Part shown: positions 1 through 8,156 of the stretch, one piece after another
Position numbering within the stretch: position 1 is the first letter of the stretch
Layout of the letters: each line of letters begins with the position of its first letter
Assembly: GCA_934168205.1 (NCBI GenBank)
Contig: CAKPMX010000003.1
Span: forward strand, 1-64,000
DNA: 64,000 nucleotides
Direction: 5' to 3'
Origin: an uncultured Bacilli bacterium
Lineage (GTDB): Bacteria; Bacillota_I; Bacilli_A; RF39; UBA660
Notes under the pieces: model-generated
Seen by the model: only the letters and a program-made list of their open reading frames with translations
Told to the model about the DNA's origin: nothing
Databases searched by the model: none
Position numbers and translations under genes: made by a program

Positions 1-216
1 TTGCTACCTTTTGAGCTGCTTTTTCTGTACTTTCTGTTGCTACCTTTTGAGCTGCTTTTTCTGTACTTTCTGTTGCTACCTTTTGAGCTGCTTTTTCTGC
101 TCCTTCTGTCGTTGCCTTTTGTACTGCTTTTTCTGCTCCTTCTGTTGTTGCTTTTTGTATCGCTTTTTCAGCACCTTCTGCTGTTGCTTTTTGTACTGCT
201 ACTTCGGTTCCTTCTG
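1..216 (-). repeat. Six 36-bp in-frame tandem repeats
   Basis: Units begin near 1, 37, 73, 109, 145 and 181 and encode the 12-residue motif (T/A)E(G/S)(A/T)EKA(A/V/I)QK(V/A)(A/T). The two leftmost units are identical at DNA level and divergence grows to the right, which suggests recent expansion at the left end. The array may continue outside the window. Confidence 0.85.
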
Positions 217-1126
217 TCAACAACTTTTCTCCAGCTTCTCCCGCTGCTTTACCAGCTTTCAATTTAGAAATGCCTTTGCCTAAAGCCTTAAAGCCTTTAT
301 CCATTCCTACTGTTAATACTGCGTCTATCGCACCTTGTTTTGTACCTTCCCACATCATCGATCCTGTACTATATGTATCGTCAAATGATGCTTCTCCATT
401 GGCATCATATACTAAATGTTGTTGCTGATAATTTGTTGATCCTCGTCCAAAACCTGCTGCTCCGGCTATTCCAGCTTCCGCTACTAATCCAACTCCAGTT
501 GCTGCTAGTGCTATATATGGAACTGCTGTTCCAATTCCTTTTAATAATTCTGCTGCTGCTGATTCATGTGAATAGATACTATATTTTTCTACCCAACTGA
601 ATGCTCCATTTTCAAAGGCGTCGTCGAATGCATCACCAACATGATCTTTTGCTGCCCAAAGTTCTATTTCTTCTGTGTCAAATCCACAGAATGTTCCTAC
701 ACCGGCCAAAATATTGGCACCACAGTCTAATATGTCTTCTCCAAATTTTAATACGCCTTCTGTTACATTAAGAATTGCCATTGTTCCTGTACCAATCATT
801 TTTTCAACAAGGCTTCCACTGTTGTATTCTTCTATTATTTGTGCTTGCTTGTCTAACATTCCAGTTAAATTAGCTATACTCTCTTCAACTGCTGGAACAT
901 ATGCATTCATATTTGACATATCAACGTAGCCATTTGAAGCGTTATTAACTATTACGACATTTTGTCCAATTTCATCGGCTATTGCTGATAATGTATTTTG
1001 CTGTATGTTTATAAGTTCATCACAGGCATCCTGTACTTCTTCAGGACTACTTTCATATCTGTCACCAAATATTGATACAAGTAAGCCTAAAGCTGCTGTT
1101 GTTCCAACGATTGCTCCAAATACCAT
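1..1126 (-). CDS. Large secreted effector-like protein of a type VII (ESX-like) locus, C-terminus outside the window
   Basis: An open frame of 375 codons starts at ATG 1126 behind a GAGG ribosome site and is still open at base 1, so the C-terminus is missing. The N-terminus has a short hydrophobic glycine/alanine stretch, then about 120 residues of mostly helical sequence, then an Ala/Gly-rich hydrophobic patch around residues 210-240. The last 70 visible residues are a run of 12-residue repeats of the form TEGAEKAVQKAT. It is the last gene after three small WXG100-like genes, the usual place for a polymorphic toxin or LXG-like substrate. I infer a secreted effector. No toxin domain is visible, since that part would lie outside the window. 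Long plus-strand hydrophobic frames here are antisense shadows. Confidence 0.6.
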   Translation of the reverse strand, partial: MVFGAIVGTTAALGLLVSIFGDRYESSPEEVQDACDELINIQQNTLSAIADEIGQNVVIVNNASNGYVDMSNMNAYVPAVEESIANLTGMLDKQAQIIEEYNSGSLVEKMIGTGTMAILNVTEGVLKFGEDILDCGANILAGVGTFCGFDTEEIELWAAKDHVGDAFDDAFENGAFSWVEKYSIYSHESAAAELLKGIGTAVPYIALAATGVGLVAEAGIAGAAGFGRGSTNYQQQHLVYDANGEASFDDTYSTGSMMWEGTKQGAIDAVLTVGMDKGFKALGKGISKLKAGKAAGEAGEKLLTEGTEVAVQKATAEGAEKAIQKATTEGAEKAVQKATTEGAEKAAQKVATESTEKAAQKVATESTEKAAQKVA

Positions 1127-1143
1127 AATATTTTCCTCACTTT

Positions 1144-1437
1144 CTATGCACTTTGTTGCTGTGCATTAGCCTCTTCCTGTTCTTTTTGTTGAAGATAAAC
1201 TTGATATGCATATTCATATGCTTGATTAGCGTTCTCTATTGTTGCATTTTTAACTTGTTTAACTAGTTCTTCTATTTCTTCAAACTTTTGTCCCATTGTC
1301 GCCCCATCGATATCAATTTTATCTGCTTTGCAAGTCTCCCTAGCCGATTCTAATTGATCTATTACTTTATCATATTGTGTAGCAGCCGATTGTATTGCCT
1401 TGCAACCATTTTTAATTGTTGTAATATCAATTGCCAT
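1144..1437 (-). CDS. Small helical WXG100-like protein of the type VII locus
   Basis: A 97-residue acidic, all-helical protein. I prefer the ATG at 1437 because AAAGG lies about 8 bases upstream; an ATG three codons earlier (1446) overlaps that site. There is no W-x-G turn. The size, the two predicted long helices and the position directly before the large effector gene suggest a partner or chaperone that pairs with the effector N-terminus, as the small Lap/WXG partners of LXG toxins do. That role is inference. The stop is 17 bases before the effector start, so the two are probably co-translated from one mRNA. Confidence 0.6.
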   Translation of the reverse strand: MAIDITTIKNGCKAIQSAATQYDKVIDQLESARETCKADKIDIDGATMGQKFEEIEELVKQVKNATIENANQAYEYAYQVYLQQKEQEEANAQQQSA

Positions 1438-1466
1438 TTCCTTCATTCCTTTCTTTAAATGTAATA

Positions 1467-1537
1467 TATAGTAAATAGAGAAAGGGCTTTTCTCTATTTA
1501 CATTTCTCTATTTACTATACATTGCATTAAGCAATGT
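1467..1537 (-). promoter_or_regulatory. Competing hairpins between WXG100 gene and downstream genes
   Basis: Bases 1471-1484 pair with 1490-1501 (stem with sequence GTAAATAGAG). A second copy of the right arm at 1504-1518 can pair with the same left arm, giving two mutually exclusive hairpins. A third hairpin, 1519-1537 (ACATTGC/GCAATGT), follows. No T-run follows on the minus strand. The block could act as an mRNA stabiliser, processing site or attenuator that lets the abundant WXG100 protein be made in excess of the effector. Confidence 0.5.
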
Positions 1538-1543
1538 ATTTTT

Positions 1544-1819
1544 TTATTGTTGTTGGCTATAAGCTAGGAATTGTTCTACAGCTAAACGTAAGTTAGTAGC
1601 ACTTGCTTTCATTCCTTCAATAGCAGCTGGTACATCTCCTGTATAGTAGCTTTCCCATTTGTTTCTTACTTCATCAGACCAAGTAGTTTCTACTCCTGAA
1701 GGTATATTTCTTTTGATTGCAGAATCTAAAGTCTCTAAAGAATCACTAATAGCATTGATAATACTATCAATTTGTACAGCATCTTCTGTAGCTGCTCCTG
1801 GATTTATAGTTATATTCAT
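1544..1819 (-). CDS. WXG100 family type VII secretion substrate
   Basis: A 91-residue helical protein with a central WSDEVRNKW turn (W-S-D instead of W-x-G), two flanking amphipathic helices and a Gln-rich tail; this is the ESAT-6/WXG100 layout and size. The ATG at 1819 has AAAGG about 10 bases upstream, while a GTG at 1828 overlaps that site. WXG100 proteins form helical-hairpin dimers and are exported by the EssC/YukB ATPase. No such ATPase gene is in this window. It lies 27 bases after the next WXG gene and is in the same transcript. Confidence 0.75.
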   Translation of the reverse strand: MNITINPGAATEDAVQIDSIINAISDSLETLDSAIKRNIPSGVETTWSDEVRNKWESYYTGDVPAAIEGMKASATNLRLAVEQFLAYSQQQ

Positions 1820-1846
1820 ATTTTTCACACCTTTCTTTAAATATTC

Positions 1847-2134
1847 TTACTTCATTGTTGATGATAAATTGCTTACTGTATCTGTAAAAGCACGTTGTTG
1901 TGCACCCATATACTCTAAAGCTTCATCAATTGTTTGTTGTAATGATTTAAAAGTTTCATCTTTTGCTTGGAATTTTGCTAATAAATCATTAGCTGTATCT
2001 CCTTGAATATCTCCTGATGTAATTTCACTAATTAAGTTTTGTAATCTTGCATAGTTGTTTTTGTATTCTGTTCCTGCAGTTTCTAATGCATTTCTTAAAT
2101 CATTTAATGCTGTTTCTTCTACATGAATTGCCAT
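1847..2134 (-). CDS. WXG100-like small secreted protein, first gene of the operon
   Basis: A 95-residue protein starting MAIHVEETALNDLRNAL. The start at 2134 is fixed by a full AGGAGG site 6 bases upstream; a longer frame to 2317 reads through the promoter and is not real. It is helical throughout, with a central Gly-Asp turn (SGDIQGD) in place of W-x-G, so it is a divergent WXG100-like member. Being first behind the strong promoter at 2160-2188, it is probably the most expressed protein of the locus. Confidence 0.7.
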   Translation of the reverse strand: MAIHVEETALNDLRNALETAGTEYKNNYARLQNLISEITSGDIQGDTANDLLAKFQAKDETFKSLQQTIDEALEYMGAQQRAFTDTVSNLSSTMK

Positions 2135-2159
2135 AGGCCACCTCCTAATATTTTTTGTA

Positions 2160-2188
2160 AGAATATCTAACTTTGATTTATATGTCAA
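2160..2188 (-). promoter_or_regulatory. Sigma-A type promoter of the WXG operon
   Basis: On the minus strand TTGACA (2188-2183) and TATTCT (2165-2160) are 17 bases apart, and an AGGAGG site and ATG follow. The -35 is perfect and the -10 matches at four of six positions. Confidence 0.75.
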
Positions 2189-2318
2189 CCGAAGCCATAT
2201 CCTTATAATTAAATTATAATATTCTTTTCTAGATAAGGCAAATATTTTTTTTAATTTTACGTATTTGTGTAAATTAACAAATATTTTATTTCTTTGCTTT
2301 ACATTTTTTGACATCAAA

Positions 2319-2344
2319 AAAAGTGTTCATATTTGAACACTTTC
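2319..2344 (-). terminator. Rho-independent terminator after the acidic membrane protein gene
   Basis: Stem AAAGTGTTCA/TGAACACTTT with a 4-base loop, followed by T7 on the minus strand. It separates the upstream five-gene block (5976-2348) from the WXG operon promoter. Confidence 0.85.
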
Positions 2345-2347
2345 TGT

Positions 2348-3688
2348 TTACATTTCTCCTAAATCCATGTTATCTTCTTCAAAATTATTTTCAAAGCTAT
2401 TGCTGTCGTTTTCTTCCCAAGTCTCTGCTGATATTTCATCGGAGCTTTGATCTATTTCATTATTTATATTATCATCATATAATTCTTCTTCTGTAAATTC
2501 TTCATCTTTGTACTCATCATCATTTTCGTTATTTTTCTTGTTGTCTAAATATACTTTAGCGCCTACTCCAACTGCAGCAGCAGCTCCTATTCCTGCTAGT
2601 ACTGGTCCAAAATTTATGCCTGTCTTCTTAGTTTGTTCTACCGCTGGCATGGCATTTATTGTTATTGGCTCTGTTGTTTCTTCTATTGTTGGCTCTTCTA
2701 TTTCTGGATTTTCTGGCTCTAATATTGTAGGTTCCTCATTACTATTGTTAGTTTGTTCTGGCATTTCCATTTCGTTAGATGGAATCTTATTGTTATTTCC
2801 TGTGAAAGATTTATCTGGTATTTTTAAAGAACTATTATCTTCTGGATTTATTGGGATAGTTGGTATATTTTCTTTATCATCTTTATCATCAACTGGATTA
2901 GTAATGATTGTTGGTGTTTCTTCTTCTTTCTTCTTGTCATCTTTTGGTGTATTTTCTGTATCTTTTTCCTCTTTATCCTTATTATCTTCTTCTTTCTTTA
3001 TTACTGTTTCTGGTTCTTTAGTATCTTCTTTTGGTACTATTACTGGTGCAATTGGCACAATACTTGGTGTTGCTGTTTTAGTTTCATTATCACTGACATC
3101 TGCAGCTACAAACCTTCCAGACAATTCTGTTAGTGCATCCCAACGAGCTTTTTGAGTAGCAATTCTACCTTCTTTTAATGACATCAATGTATTATTGACA
3201 TTGTTAGCTGAGGATACCATTTTTGTAAGTCTCTCATTTAATAGTCCTTGGTTTATTTTACTTATATTACTATCAAAGAATTGAATATTAGAGGAAAAGT
3301 TTATTTCGATTGCTGCATTTTTTAGATTATTAAGCATTGCTAAAATGCTTGTAAAATTAATATCGCTTAATAAGTATTGACTAGATACACGTTCATACTC
3401 GGATTTCTTTTCTTTTATACTGGCACTGTTTTTATATATATCACTATTATATACATCAACTAAGGTATCACCATATGCAATTCCTTGAGCTCGTACCATG
3501 AATTCTTTTAACATCTGGTCAAGCGCTGTACAGTATTCAAACAAACTATTTTTTCGTATTAATCTTGTATTCTCAGATATAGAGTTAACATAATCAGTCA
3601 TTTCATTTTTTGCTTGTGTCATTTCTCCAATTCCTTCATTGACTCTTGGCAAATTAAAGTGAAATGATGATAAACCTGAATTTTCCAT
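2348..3688 (-). CDS. Acidic single-pass membrane protein with Pro/Glu-rich stalk
   Basis: A 446-residue protein with ATG 3688 and AAGGA 6 bases upstream. Residues 1-190 are helical and Asn/Ser-rich, similar in look to the N-terminal domain of LXG or WXG proteins. Residues 200-345 are a low-complexity linker rich in E, K, D, T and P. Residues about 350-372 form one hydrophobic Gly/Ala-rich membrane helix, followed by a very acidic 70-residue tail. No family is recognised. Its place between a coiled-coil gene and the WXG operon suggests a surface or secretion-apparatus accessory protein; this is inference. Confidence 0.6.
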   Translation of the reverse strand: MENSGLSSFHFNLPRVNEGIGEMTQAKNEMTDYVNSISENTRLIRKNSLFEYCTALDQMLKEFMVRAQGIAYGDTLVDVYNSDIYKNSASIKEKKSEYERVSSQYLLSDINFTSILAMLNNLKNAAIEINFSSNIQFFDSNISKINQGLLNERLTKMVSSANNVNNTLMSLKEGRIATQKARWDALTELSGRFVAADVSDNETKTATPSIVPIAPVIVPKEDTKEPETVIKKEEDNKDKEEKDTENTPKDDKKKEEETPTIITNPVDDKDDKENIPTIPINPEDNSSLKIPDKSFTGNNNKIPSNEMEMPEQTNNSNEEPTILEPENPEIEEPTIEETTEPITINAMPAVEQTKKTGINFGPVLAGIGAAAAVGVGAKVYLDNKKNNENDDEYKDEEFTEEELYDDNINNEIDQSSDEISAETWEENDSNSFENNFEEDNMDLGEM

Positions 3689-3712
3689 ATATTTCCTTCT
3701 TTCTATTTATTA

Positions 3713-4138
3713 TTATCCTGGAATATGCGTTCTATTATCAGTATTTAATATTCCATTTTCTTTTTTTGATAACTGTTCGGCTAAGTATTGCTTATATGCA
3801 GTATACGATTCTTGTTTTAAAGCTAAGTATCTTTTGGATTCTTGTTTTATTTGAGAAATTATATCCTCATAGTCTGCTCTTAAAACATCTAATTCTTTGC
3901 TTATTGCTTCAACAACTCCATCAATTGCTTGATTGTTAACTGCTAAATTAGATGGTCTGCAACTATCAGCTACTCCGGCTAGTTTTTCTTTTAATTTTCT
4001 TGTATAGTCTTCCACATCATTTTCTAGTCTGTCTATATATCTTGCTAGATTTTGTGCCTCGGCTTCAGCTGCTTTTAATTGTGCCTGACTAGTAACACTA
4101 ATTGTTTTATTGTGGAATGTTCGTGTGTAATTTGTCAT
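3713..4138 (-). CDS. Coiled-coil protein of the type VII-associated block
   Basis: A 141-residue, almost fully helical, Lys/Glu/Ala-rich protein with two heptad-rich stretches (about residues 18-60 and 75-125) separated by a short Pro/Asn turn. The two-helix hairpin layout resembles enlarged WXG-type proteins, but no W-x-G motif or signal peptide is seen. It starts 25 bases after the glycosyltransferase stop and ends 24 bases before the acidic membrane protein gene, so all are probably one operon. Function unknown. Confidence 0.55.
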   Translation of the reverse strand: MTNYTRTFHNKTISVTSQAQLKAAEAEAQNLARYIDRLENDVEDYTRKLKEKLAGVADSCRPSNLAVNNQAIDGVVEAISKELDVLRADYEDIISQIKQESKRYLALKQESYTAYKQYLAEQLSKKENGILNTDNRTHIPG

Positions 4139-4163
4139 ATTGGTCTTATTTCTCCTTTACTTT

Positions 4164-5168
4164 TTAATTATTATTAAGAACTTCTTCATATACTTTTTTT
4201 AATTGTTCTCCAACTTTCTTTATATCTCTTTCTTCAGCAACTTTGTAGGCGTTTTCTCCAACTTTTGGAAGTTTACCAGTAATGATTCCTTTTATTTTCT
4301 CTTCGAATTCATCTATATTTTTTGCTTTATAGACGTTTTTACCATCTTCTAACATTTCTTCAAAGATTGGTATATCTCTAATTACCGCTGTTGTCTTACA
4401 GGCGCAGGCTTCTATTATTGGTATTCCTTCTGTTTCCTCATATGTTGGAAATAAATATACATCACAGCCATTCATTGCGTCTTTTATAACTTGTTGCTTA
4501 ACATATCCAGCAAATACTAAGTTATCTAATTTAGTATTTACTGCTTTTTTTACGTCTTCTGTTGCGGCCGCTAAAGGACTGTAACCGAACCAGATAAATT
4601 TATATTCTGGCATTCTTTTTGCTAATTCTACAAAGTCTACTATTCCTTTTCTAGTGATATATAGGCCTATTCCAATTATTACTTTATCTTCTTTTTTGTA
4701 ATTATATTCTTTTCTAAATCTTTTGCCAGCTGCTTCGTCTTTTTTAAATAAATCCAATTCTATTCCATTAGATATAGCATATATTTTTTTCTTTATACCA
4801 TATCCTTCTAATAATCTTTTTGAATATGGTGTCGGTGTTACTATAACATCTCCTAGACTGTAGCATTTTATTAACCAGCGTTTGAACAATGGTGCTAGTT
4901 GTTTACAAAAGATAAATCCAGAACGAAAGTCTTCTTCTGTACTATGAGCATGGTAAACTACTTTTTTTCCTTTTCGATGAGCCTTTTTGGCTAGATGATA
5001 AGATCTTGGTCCATAGAAATTAATATGAATAATATCATAGTCATCTTTTAAATTAGTTGTGTATTCTACATTTGCTGATTCTAAGGCTTTCATTTGATGC
5101 TTGATTGCTTTTCCAAGTCCAGAATTTGAAGTCATTTTTTCGCCTTCTGTATATAATAATACTTTCAT
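4164..5168 (-). CDS. GT4 glycosyltransferase, CpoA / diglucosyl-diacylglycerol synthase type
   Basis: A 334-residue GT-B fold enzyme: N-terminal Rossmann half with a glycine-rich NSGLGKA loop, then SNGIEL, and the C-terminal nucleotide-sugar half with the GT4 E-x7-E pattern (EGIPIIEAC). The layout IIHINFYGP, VVYHAHSTEEDF and GLYITRKGIVDFVELA looks like CpoA and the Acholeplasma diglucosyl-diacylglycerol synthase, which add a second glucose to membrane glycolipid. Bilayer glycolipid or lipoteichoic acid anchor synthesis is therefore the likely role; exact donor and acceptor are not provable here. It lies 13 bases after the PrsW gene. Confidence 0.75.
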   Translation of the reverse strand: MKVLLYTEGEKMTSNSGLGKAIKHQMKALESANVEYTTNLKDDYDIIHINFYGPRSYHLAKKAHRKGKKVVYHAHSTEEDFRSGFIFCKQLAPLFKRWLIKCYSLGDVIVTPTPYSKRLLEGYGIKKKIYAISNGIELDLFKKDEAAGKRFRKEYNYKKEDKVIIGIGLYITRKGIVDFVELAKRMPEYKFIWFGYSPLAAATEDVKKAVNTKLDNLVFAGYVKQQVIKDAMNGCDVYLFPTYEETEGIPIIEACACKTTAVIRDIPIFEEMLEDGKNVYKAKNIDEFEEKIKGIITGKLPKVGENAYKVAEERDIKKVGEQLKKVYEEVLNNN

Positions 5169-5181
5169 TTATACTCCTCCA

Positions 5182-5976
5182 TTATTGTATTCTATGGCCA
5201 CAATGTCCGCAAAAAACACCTGTTACCTGTGAGCCACAATATGTACAGTATCTATTTTGCATATAAAGTGAACGATTATTTGTTGCTATGAGTTTTAGTT
5301 TTTTGATGGAATTTATATACATCCAAATTACGAACACTAAGAAAACCAAAAGAAATATAGGCATTCCTGCGAGTATACAAAAATCATATGTACCGTGTAA
5401 AATGACTGGTATTAACAAACTCTTTAGAAGATATTTTTTTGACTCTTCTTTTTGATTCTGTAATTCTGATATTTTAGCTAGACTTAGGTAATATCCCATA
5501 AATAGTCCATCACAGGCATGTCCTGGTACTGCTAGAATGGCTCTTAAGACACCTGTTGTGATACTTGCTTCTATTGTTTCATTGCCTAAAACGTATAAAA
5601 TATTTTCAAATGCTGCAAACCCTAAAGCAACAAATACTGAATATATTATAATGTCATATATTTCATCAAATTCTTTATTTTTATAGCCGATGCTATAAAC
5701 CATTAATAATTTTGAAAATTCTTCTACTAATGCAACTCCAATAAAGGTATATATTAGTATTTCTATTAGGTTTGTTTTTTCACTGCTTGATGAAAGTATA
5801 GGAAATAAACTACCTAATATATTTGATATAAAAAGTACTACGAAGCAAGACAAAATTCCAGATATAAATAGTTTTACAAGTATTGATACTGGTTCTTTAT
5901 TTCGATCTTTTCTATTAACATATGTACCAATGACTAATACTGGTAATATGGCTAAGGCTAATAAAACGTATACCAT
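5182..5976 (-). CDS. PrsW-family intramembrane protease with C-terminal zinc ribbon
   Basis: A 264-residue polytopic membrane protein with about seven hydrophobic segments. The family motifs are present: VEEFSK (E-E-x2-K) near residue 87, AFENILYV near 121, PGHACDG near 152 and HGTYDF near 194. The glutamates and histidines form the CAAX/PrsW protease active site. PrsW proteases cleave anti-sigma factors or modify envelope proteins. The last 25 residues hold two CxxC pairs, a small zinc ribbon as in many cytosolic tails. No anti-sigma factor is visible nearby. A TATAAT at 6016-6011 could be the -10 of this operon. Confidence 0.8.
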   Translation of the reverse strand: MVYVLLALAILPVLVIGTYVNRKDRNKEPVSILVKLFISGILSCFVVLFISNILGSLFPILSSSSEKTNLIEILIYTFIGVALVEEFSKLLMVYSIGYKNKEFDEIYDIIIYSVFVALGFAAFENILYVLGNETIEASITTGVLRAILAVPGHACDGLFMGYYLSLAKISELQNQKEESKKYLLKSLLIPVILHGTYDFCILAGMPIFLLVFLVFVIWMYINSIKKLKLIATNNRSLYMQNRYCTYCGSQVTGVFCGHCGHRIQ

Positions 5977-6131
5977 TATATATTATTTTCCCTCCTTATC
6001 ATATATTTCGATTATAACATATTTTTTTATATTTATATGTTTTTTTTAAATATTGTAGATATTTAGTTTTTTAGCTAGAGGATGGATAAAACAATAAATA
6101 ATGGGTAATACGGGCAAAACAATTTTAGCAA

Positions 6132-6158
6132 TAAAAAAACGTTGATTTCTCAACGTTA
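6132..6158 (-). terminator. Terminator of tRNA-Ala
   Basis: Stem AACGTTGA/TCAACGTT closed by a GAAA loop, followed by T7 on the minus strand, directly after the tRNA 3' end. Confidence 0.9.
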
Positions 6159-6167
6159 ATTTCATAA

Positions 6168-6243
6168 TGGTGGAGCATAGCGGGATCGAACCGCTGACCT
6201 CCACGGTGCAAACGTGGCGCTCTCCCAGCTGAGCTAATGCCCC
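6168..6243 (-). tRNA. tRNA-Ala(UGC)
   Basis: Cloverleaf of 76 bases with acceptor GGGGCAT/ATGCTCC, anticodon loop TTTGCAC, anticodon TGC and an encoded CCA. It stands alone between the PrsW gene and spoIVFB. Confidence 0.97.
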
Positions 6244-6297
6244 ATAACTGCTAATCACAGTCAGCAATAAGATTATAGCATAGCATTTTTTAATATG

Positions 6298-7050
6298 TCA
6301 ACTTTTTTTATAAAATTTATCTAAAATTTCTCTTTCTAAGTAATAATTGTGATTTTTCTTAAGAATATGACGTTTGTTTCTATGAAAATTTTTAACATCT
6401 TTAATCATAATACTTTTGTTGAATCTATATTTATGTAGATATCTTTCTAAAAGAAATTTATTATAAACTAAATTTATTTTTTTATATTCACTTGTTACCT
6501 TATATATAAGAAATATTATGATTATTACTATATTGATGTTAATATTATCTTTATTAATAAATAAAAGAAACAGTATAGTGATATAACTAATAAAAATTTC
6601 TAAATATAAACTGTTTCTAAAGGATAGTTTTAATGAAAAAAAAAGATTGATTAATTTACCACCGTCAAAGGGATATATGGGTAATAAATTAAATACTAAT
6701 ATACTATAGTGATATAGTGTTATTGTTTCATAATAGTCAGGCATTATAAAAATAAGAATGAAATAAGCAATGAATTGGAATATTGGACCAGATATTAAAA
6801 TTATGAATTCTTTAAATAATGAAATGTTCAATGACATTTTAAACTTTGATATACCACCTAATGGATATATAATTATCTTTTCTACTTCTACTCCAAGGAT
6901 TTTAGCGGATATAAAATGACCTAGTTCATGAACTATTATTAGAAAACTTATAATAATAAAAATGGAAAAGGACGCTGTTATAATTGCTAGTAAGGCGAAG
7001 ATATATACAAAGGGATTTATTTCAATATATTTATATATAGTCTTTATAAT
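6298..7050 (-). CDS. spoIVFB: SpoIVFB-like M50 site-2 protease, apparent AUU start
   Basis: SpoIVFB is the intramembrane zinc metalloprotease that cleaves pro-sigma-K in the mother cell. The frame gives 250 residues with HELGH at residues 41-45 and LLPIYPFDGG (the Asp zinc ligand) near residue 110, plus about six hydrophobic segments. It overlaps the end of spoIVFA, the usual partner. The ATG at 6837 would delete the HELGH active site, and no ATG, GTG or TTG exists upstream in frame before the stop at 7053. The only plausible starts are ATT at 7050 or ATA at 7047, with GATGGGAAG about 7-9 bases upstream. The length then agrees with the family (about 250-290). Confidence 0.85.
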   Translation of the reverse strand: MIKTIYKYIEINPFVYIFALLAIITASFSIFIIISFLIIVHELGHFISAKILGVEVEKIIIYPLGGISKFKMSLNISLFKEFIILISGPIFQFIAYFILIFIMPDYYETITLYHYSILVFNLLPIYPFDGGKLINLFFSLKLSFRNSLYLEIFISYITILFLLFINKDNININIVIIIIFLIYKVTSEYKKINLVYNKFLLERYLHKYRFNKSIMIKDVKNFHRNKRHILKKNHNYYLEREILDKFYKKS

Positions 7051-7603
7051 TCAAATACTTCCCATCTTTTGAAAATACCATATATAGTTTTTTACCCTTT
7101 ACTTCTCCTAGCAATTTTCCCTTTTCTATATAATCATATAGTTTTAACTCTACCGGCTCTACATTGGAATAAAATACTTCTACGCCATTTATTTGCTCTA
7201 CAATTATTGTTTGTCCATATTCTTCTTTTTGTCCTAAAAATACTATAACACCAGACTCAATAGCTGGAACCATGTAATTATCACTTACATTTAGGACACA
7301 ACCATCTTTGTAAGTATTATCTGATTTATAGGTTAACTTTTCACTAAAAACTGGTTGCTCTTTTTGGATTACTTTATTTATAGGAAGAATGCTTCCAAAA
7401 TATTTTTGATAGATATTTTTGGCTACTCCAAAGTTAAGACTGCTTTCGTAAACATTTTTAGTTATTATTTTTTTGATACTAGAATTACTTTTTACAGATA
7501 TTAATCCTATTAATACAATTATCACTGTTAACATTAATCTTGTTAAAAATCCACGTACACTTTTCTTTAATACTAGTTTTTTCTTTACTGTTTTCTTGTC
7601 CAT
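7031..7603 (-). CDS. spoIVFA: SpoIVFA-like M23-fold membrane protein
   Basis: A 190-residue protein: basic N-terminus, one membrane helix (about residues 22-42), a linker, then a C-terminal lysostaphin-like (M23) domain with VPAIESGVIVFLG and GQTIIVEQINGVEVFYSNV. The zinc-binding His residues of active M23 enzymes are not seen, as in SpoIVFA, which holds and inhibits SpoIVFB in the forespore outer membrane. ATG 7603 has AAAGGAG 7 bases upstream; a longer frame to 7633 has no site. It overlaps spoIVFB by 20 bases and follows mreD by 46 bases. Confidence 0.8.
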   Translation of the reverse strand: MDKKTVKKKLVLKKSVRGFLTRLMLTVIIVLIGLISVKSNSSIKKIITKNVYESSLNFGVAKNIYQKYFGSILPINKVIQKEQPVFSEKLTYKSDNTYKDGCVLNVSDNYMVPAIESGVIVFLGQKEEYGQTIIVEQINGVEVFYSNVEPVELKLYDYIEKGKLLGEVKGKKLYMVFSKDGKYLNYKDYI

Positions 7604-7649
7604 AATTTTCTCCTTTGTTAATCTTATGAACAAAAAAAATAAATATACG

Positions 7650-8156
7650 TTAATTTATATTTATCTTCTTATATTTTTTAGGTAATTTGTTTAGTATTAA
7701 TAGTAATATTTCACTATAAATTATATTTAGTAATAAACTATGTGAAATTTTATAGAACAGTCTATAAAAACTCATTGGTACTAGGTTAAACACTACGATT
7801 ATACAGGCATTTATTATTTCATATGATGATATAATTACTAGTATTTGAATTATTATGTTTAAGTAATTCACTTCAAAGTTCTTATTTATGTACTTGGTTA
7901 TAATGGCTAGTATAAGAAATATTACTGCGTTATAGAAAAGCATATTTGTATAGAATAAATCATAAATGATACCAGTTATTATGGCAGTTAGGTAGTAATA
8001 CTTTTCTTTTTTTGTGTAGAATGGATAAATTATAAATATACTTACTACAGTTAACATTGGAGTAAATAAAGAAAGTGCATTTACTGTGTAAGGCAAGAAG
8101 TTTGATAAGACTCCATCTAAAATAATTGATATAGCAATTATAATTGTAGGAATCAT
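7650..8156 (-). CDS. mreD: Rod shape-determining protein MreD
   Basis: A 168-residue, very hydrophobic protein with five to six membrane helices and few charges, the size and profile of MreD, which joins MreC in the elongasome. The ATG overlaps the mreC stop by one base (TAATG), indicating translational coupling. Confidence 0.8.
   Translation of the reverse strand: MIPTIIIAISIILDGVLSNFLPYTVNALSLFTPMLTVVSIFIIYPFYTKKEKYYYLTAIITGIIYDLFYTNMLFYNAVIFLILAIITKYINKNFEVNYLNIIIQILVIISSYEIINACIIVVFNLVPMSFYRLFYKISHSLLLNIIYSEILLLILNKLPKKYKKININ

Noticed and set aside
1..216. CRISPR-like array of 36-bp repeats
   Set aside because: The units are contiguous with no spacers, are in frame with a large ORF and encode a regular 12-residue repeat.
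2135..2317. N-terminal extension of the first WXG gene to 2317
   Set aside because: It would include the sigma-A promoter; a perfect AGGAGG fixes the start at 2134.
2508..3155. 215-residue plus-strand Ser-rich hydrophobic ORF
   Set aside because: It is the antisense of the low-complexity Glu/Lys-rich linker of the acidic membrane protein, which has proper start signals.
6046..6267. 73-residue ORF over tRNA-Ala
   Set aside because: It is a reading of the tRNA itself and its terminator.
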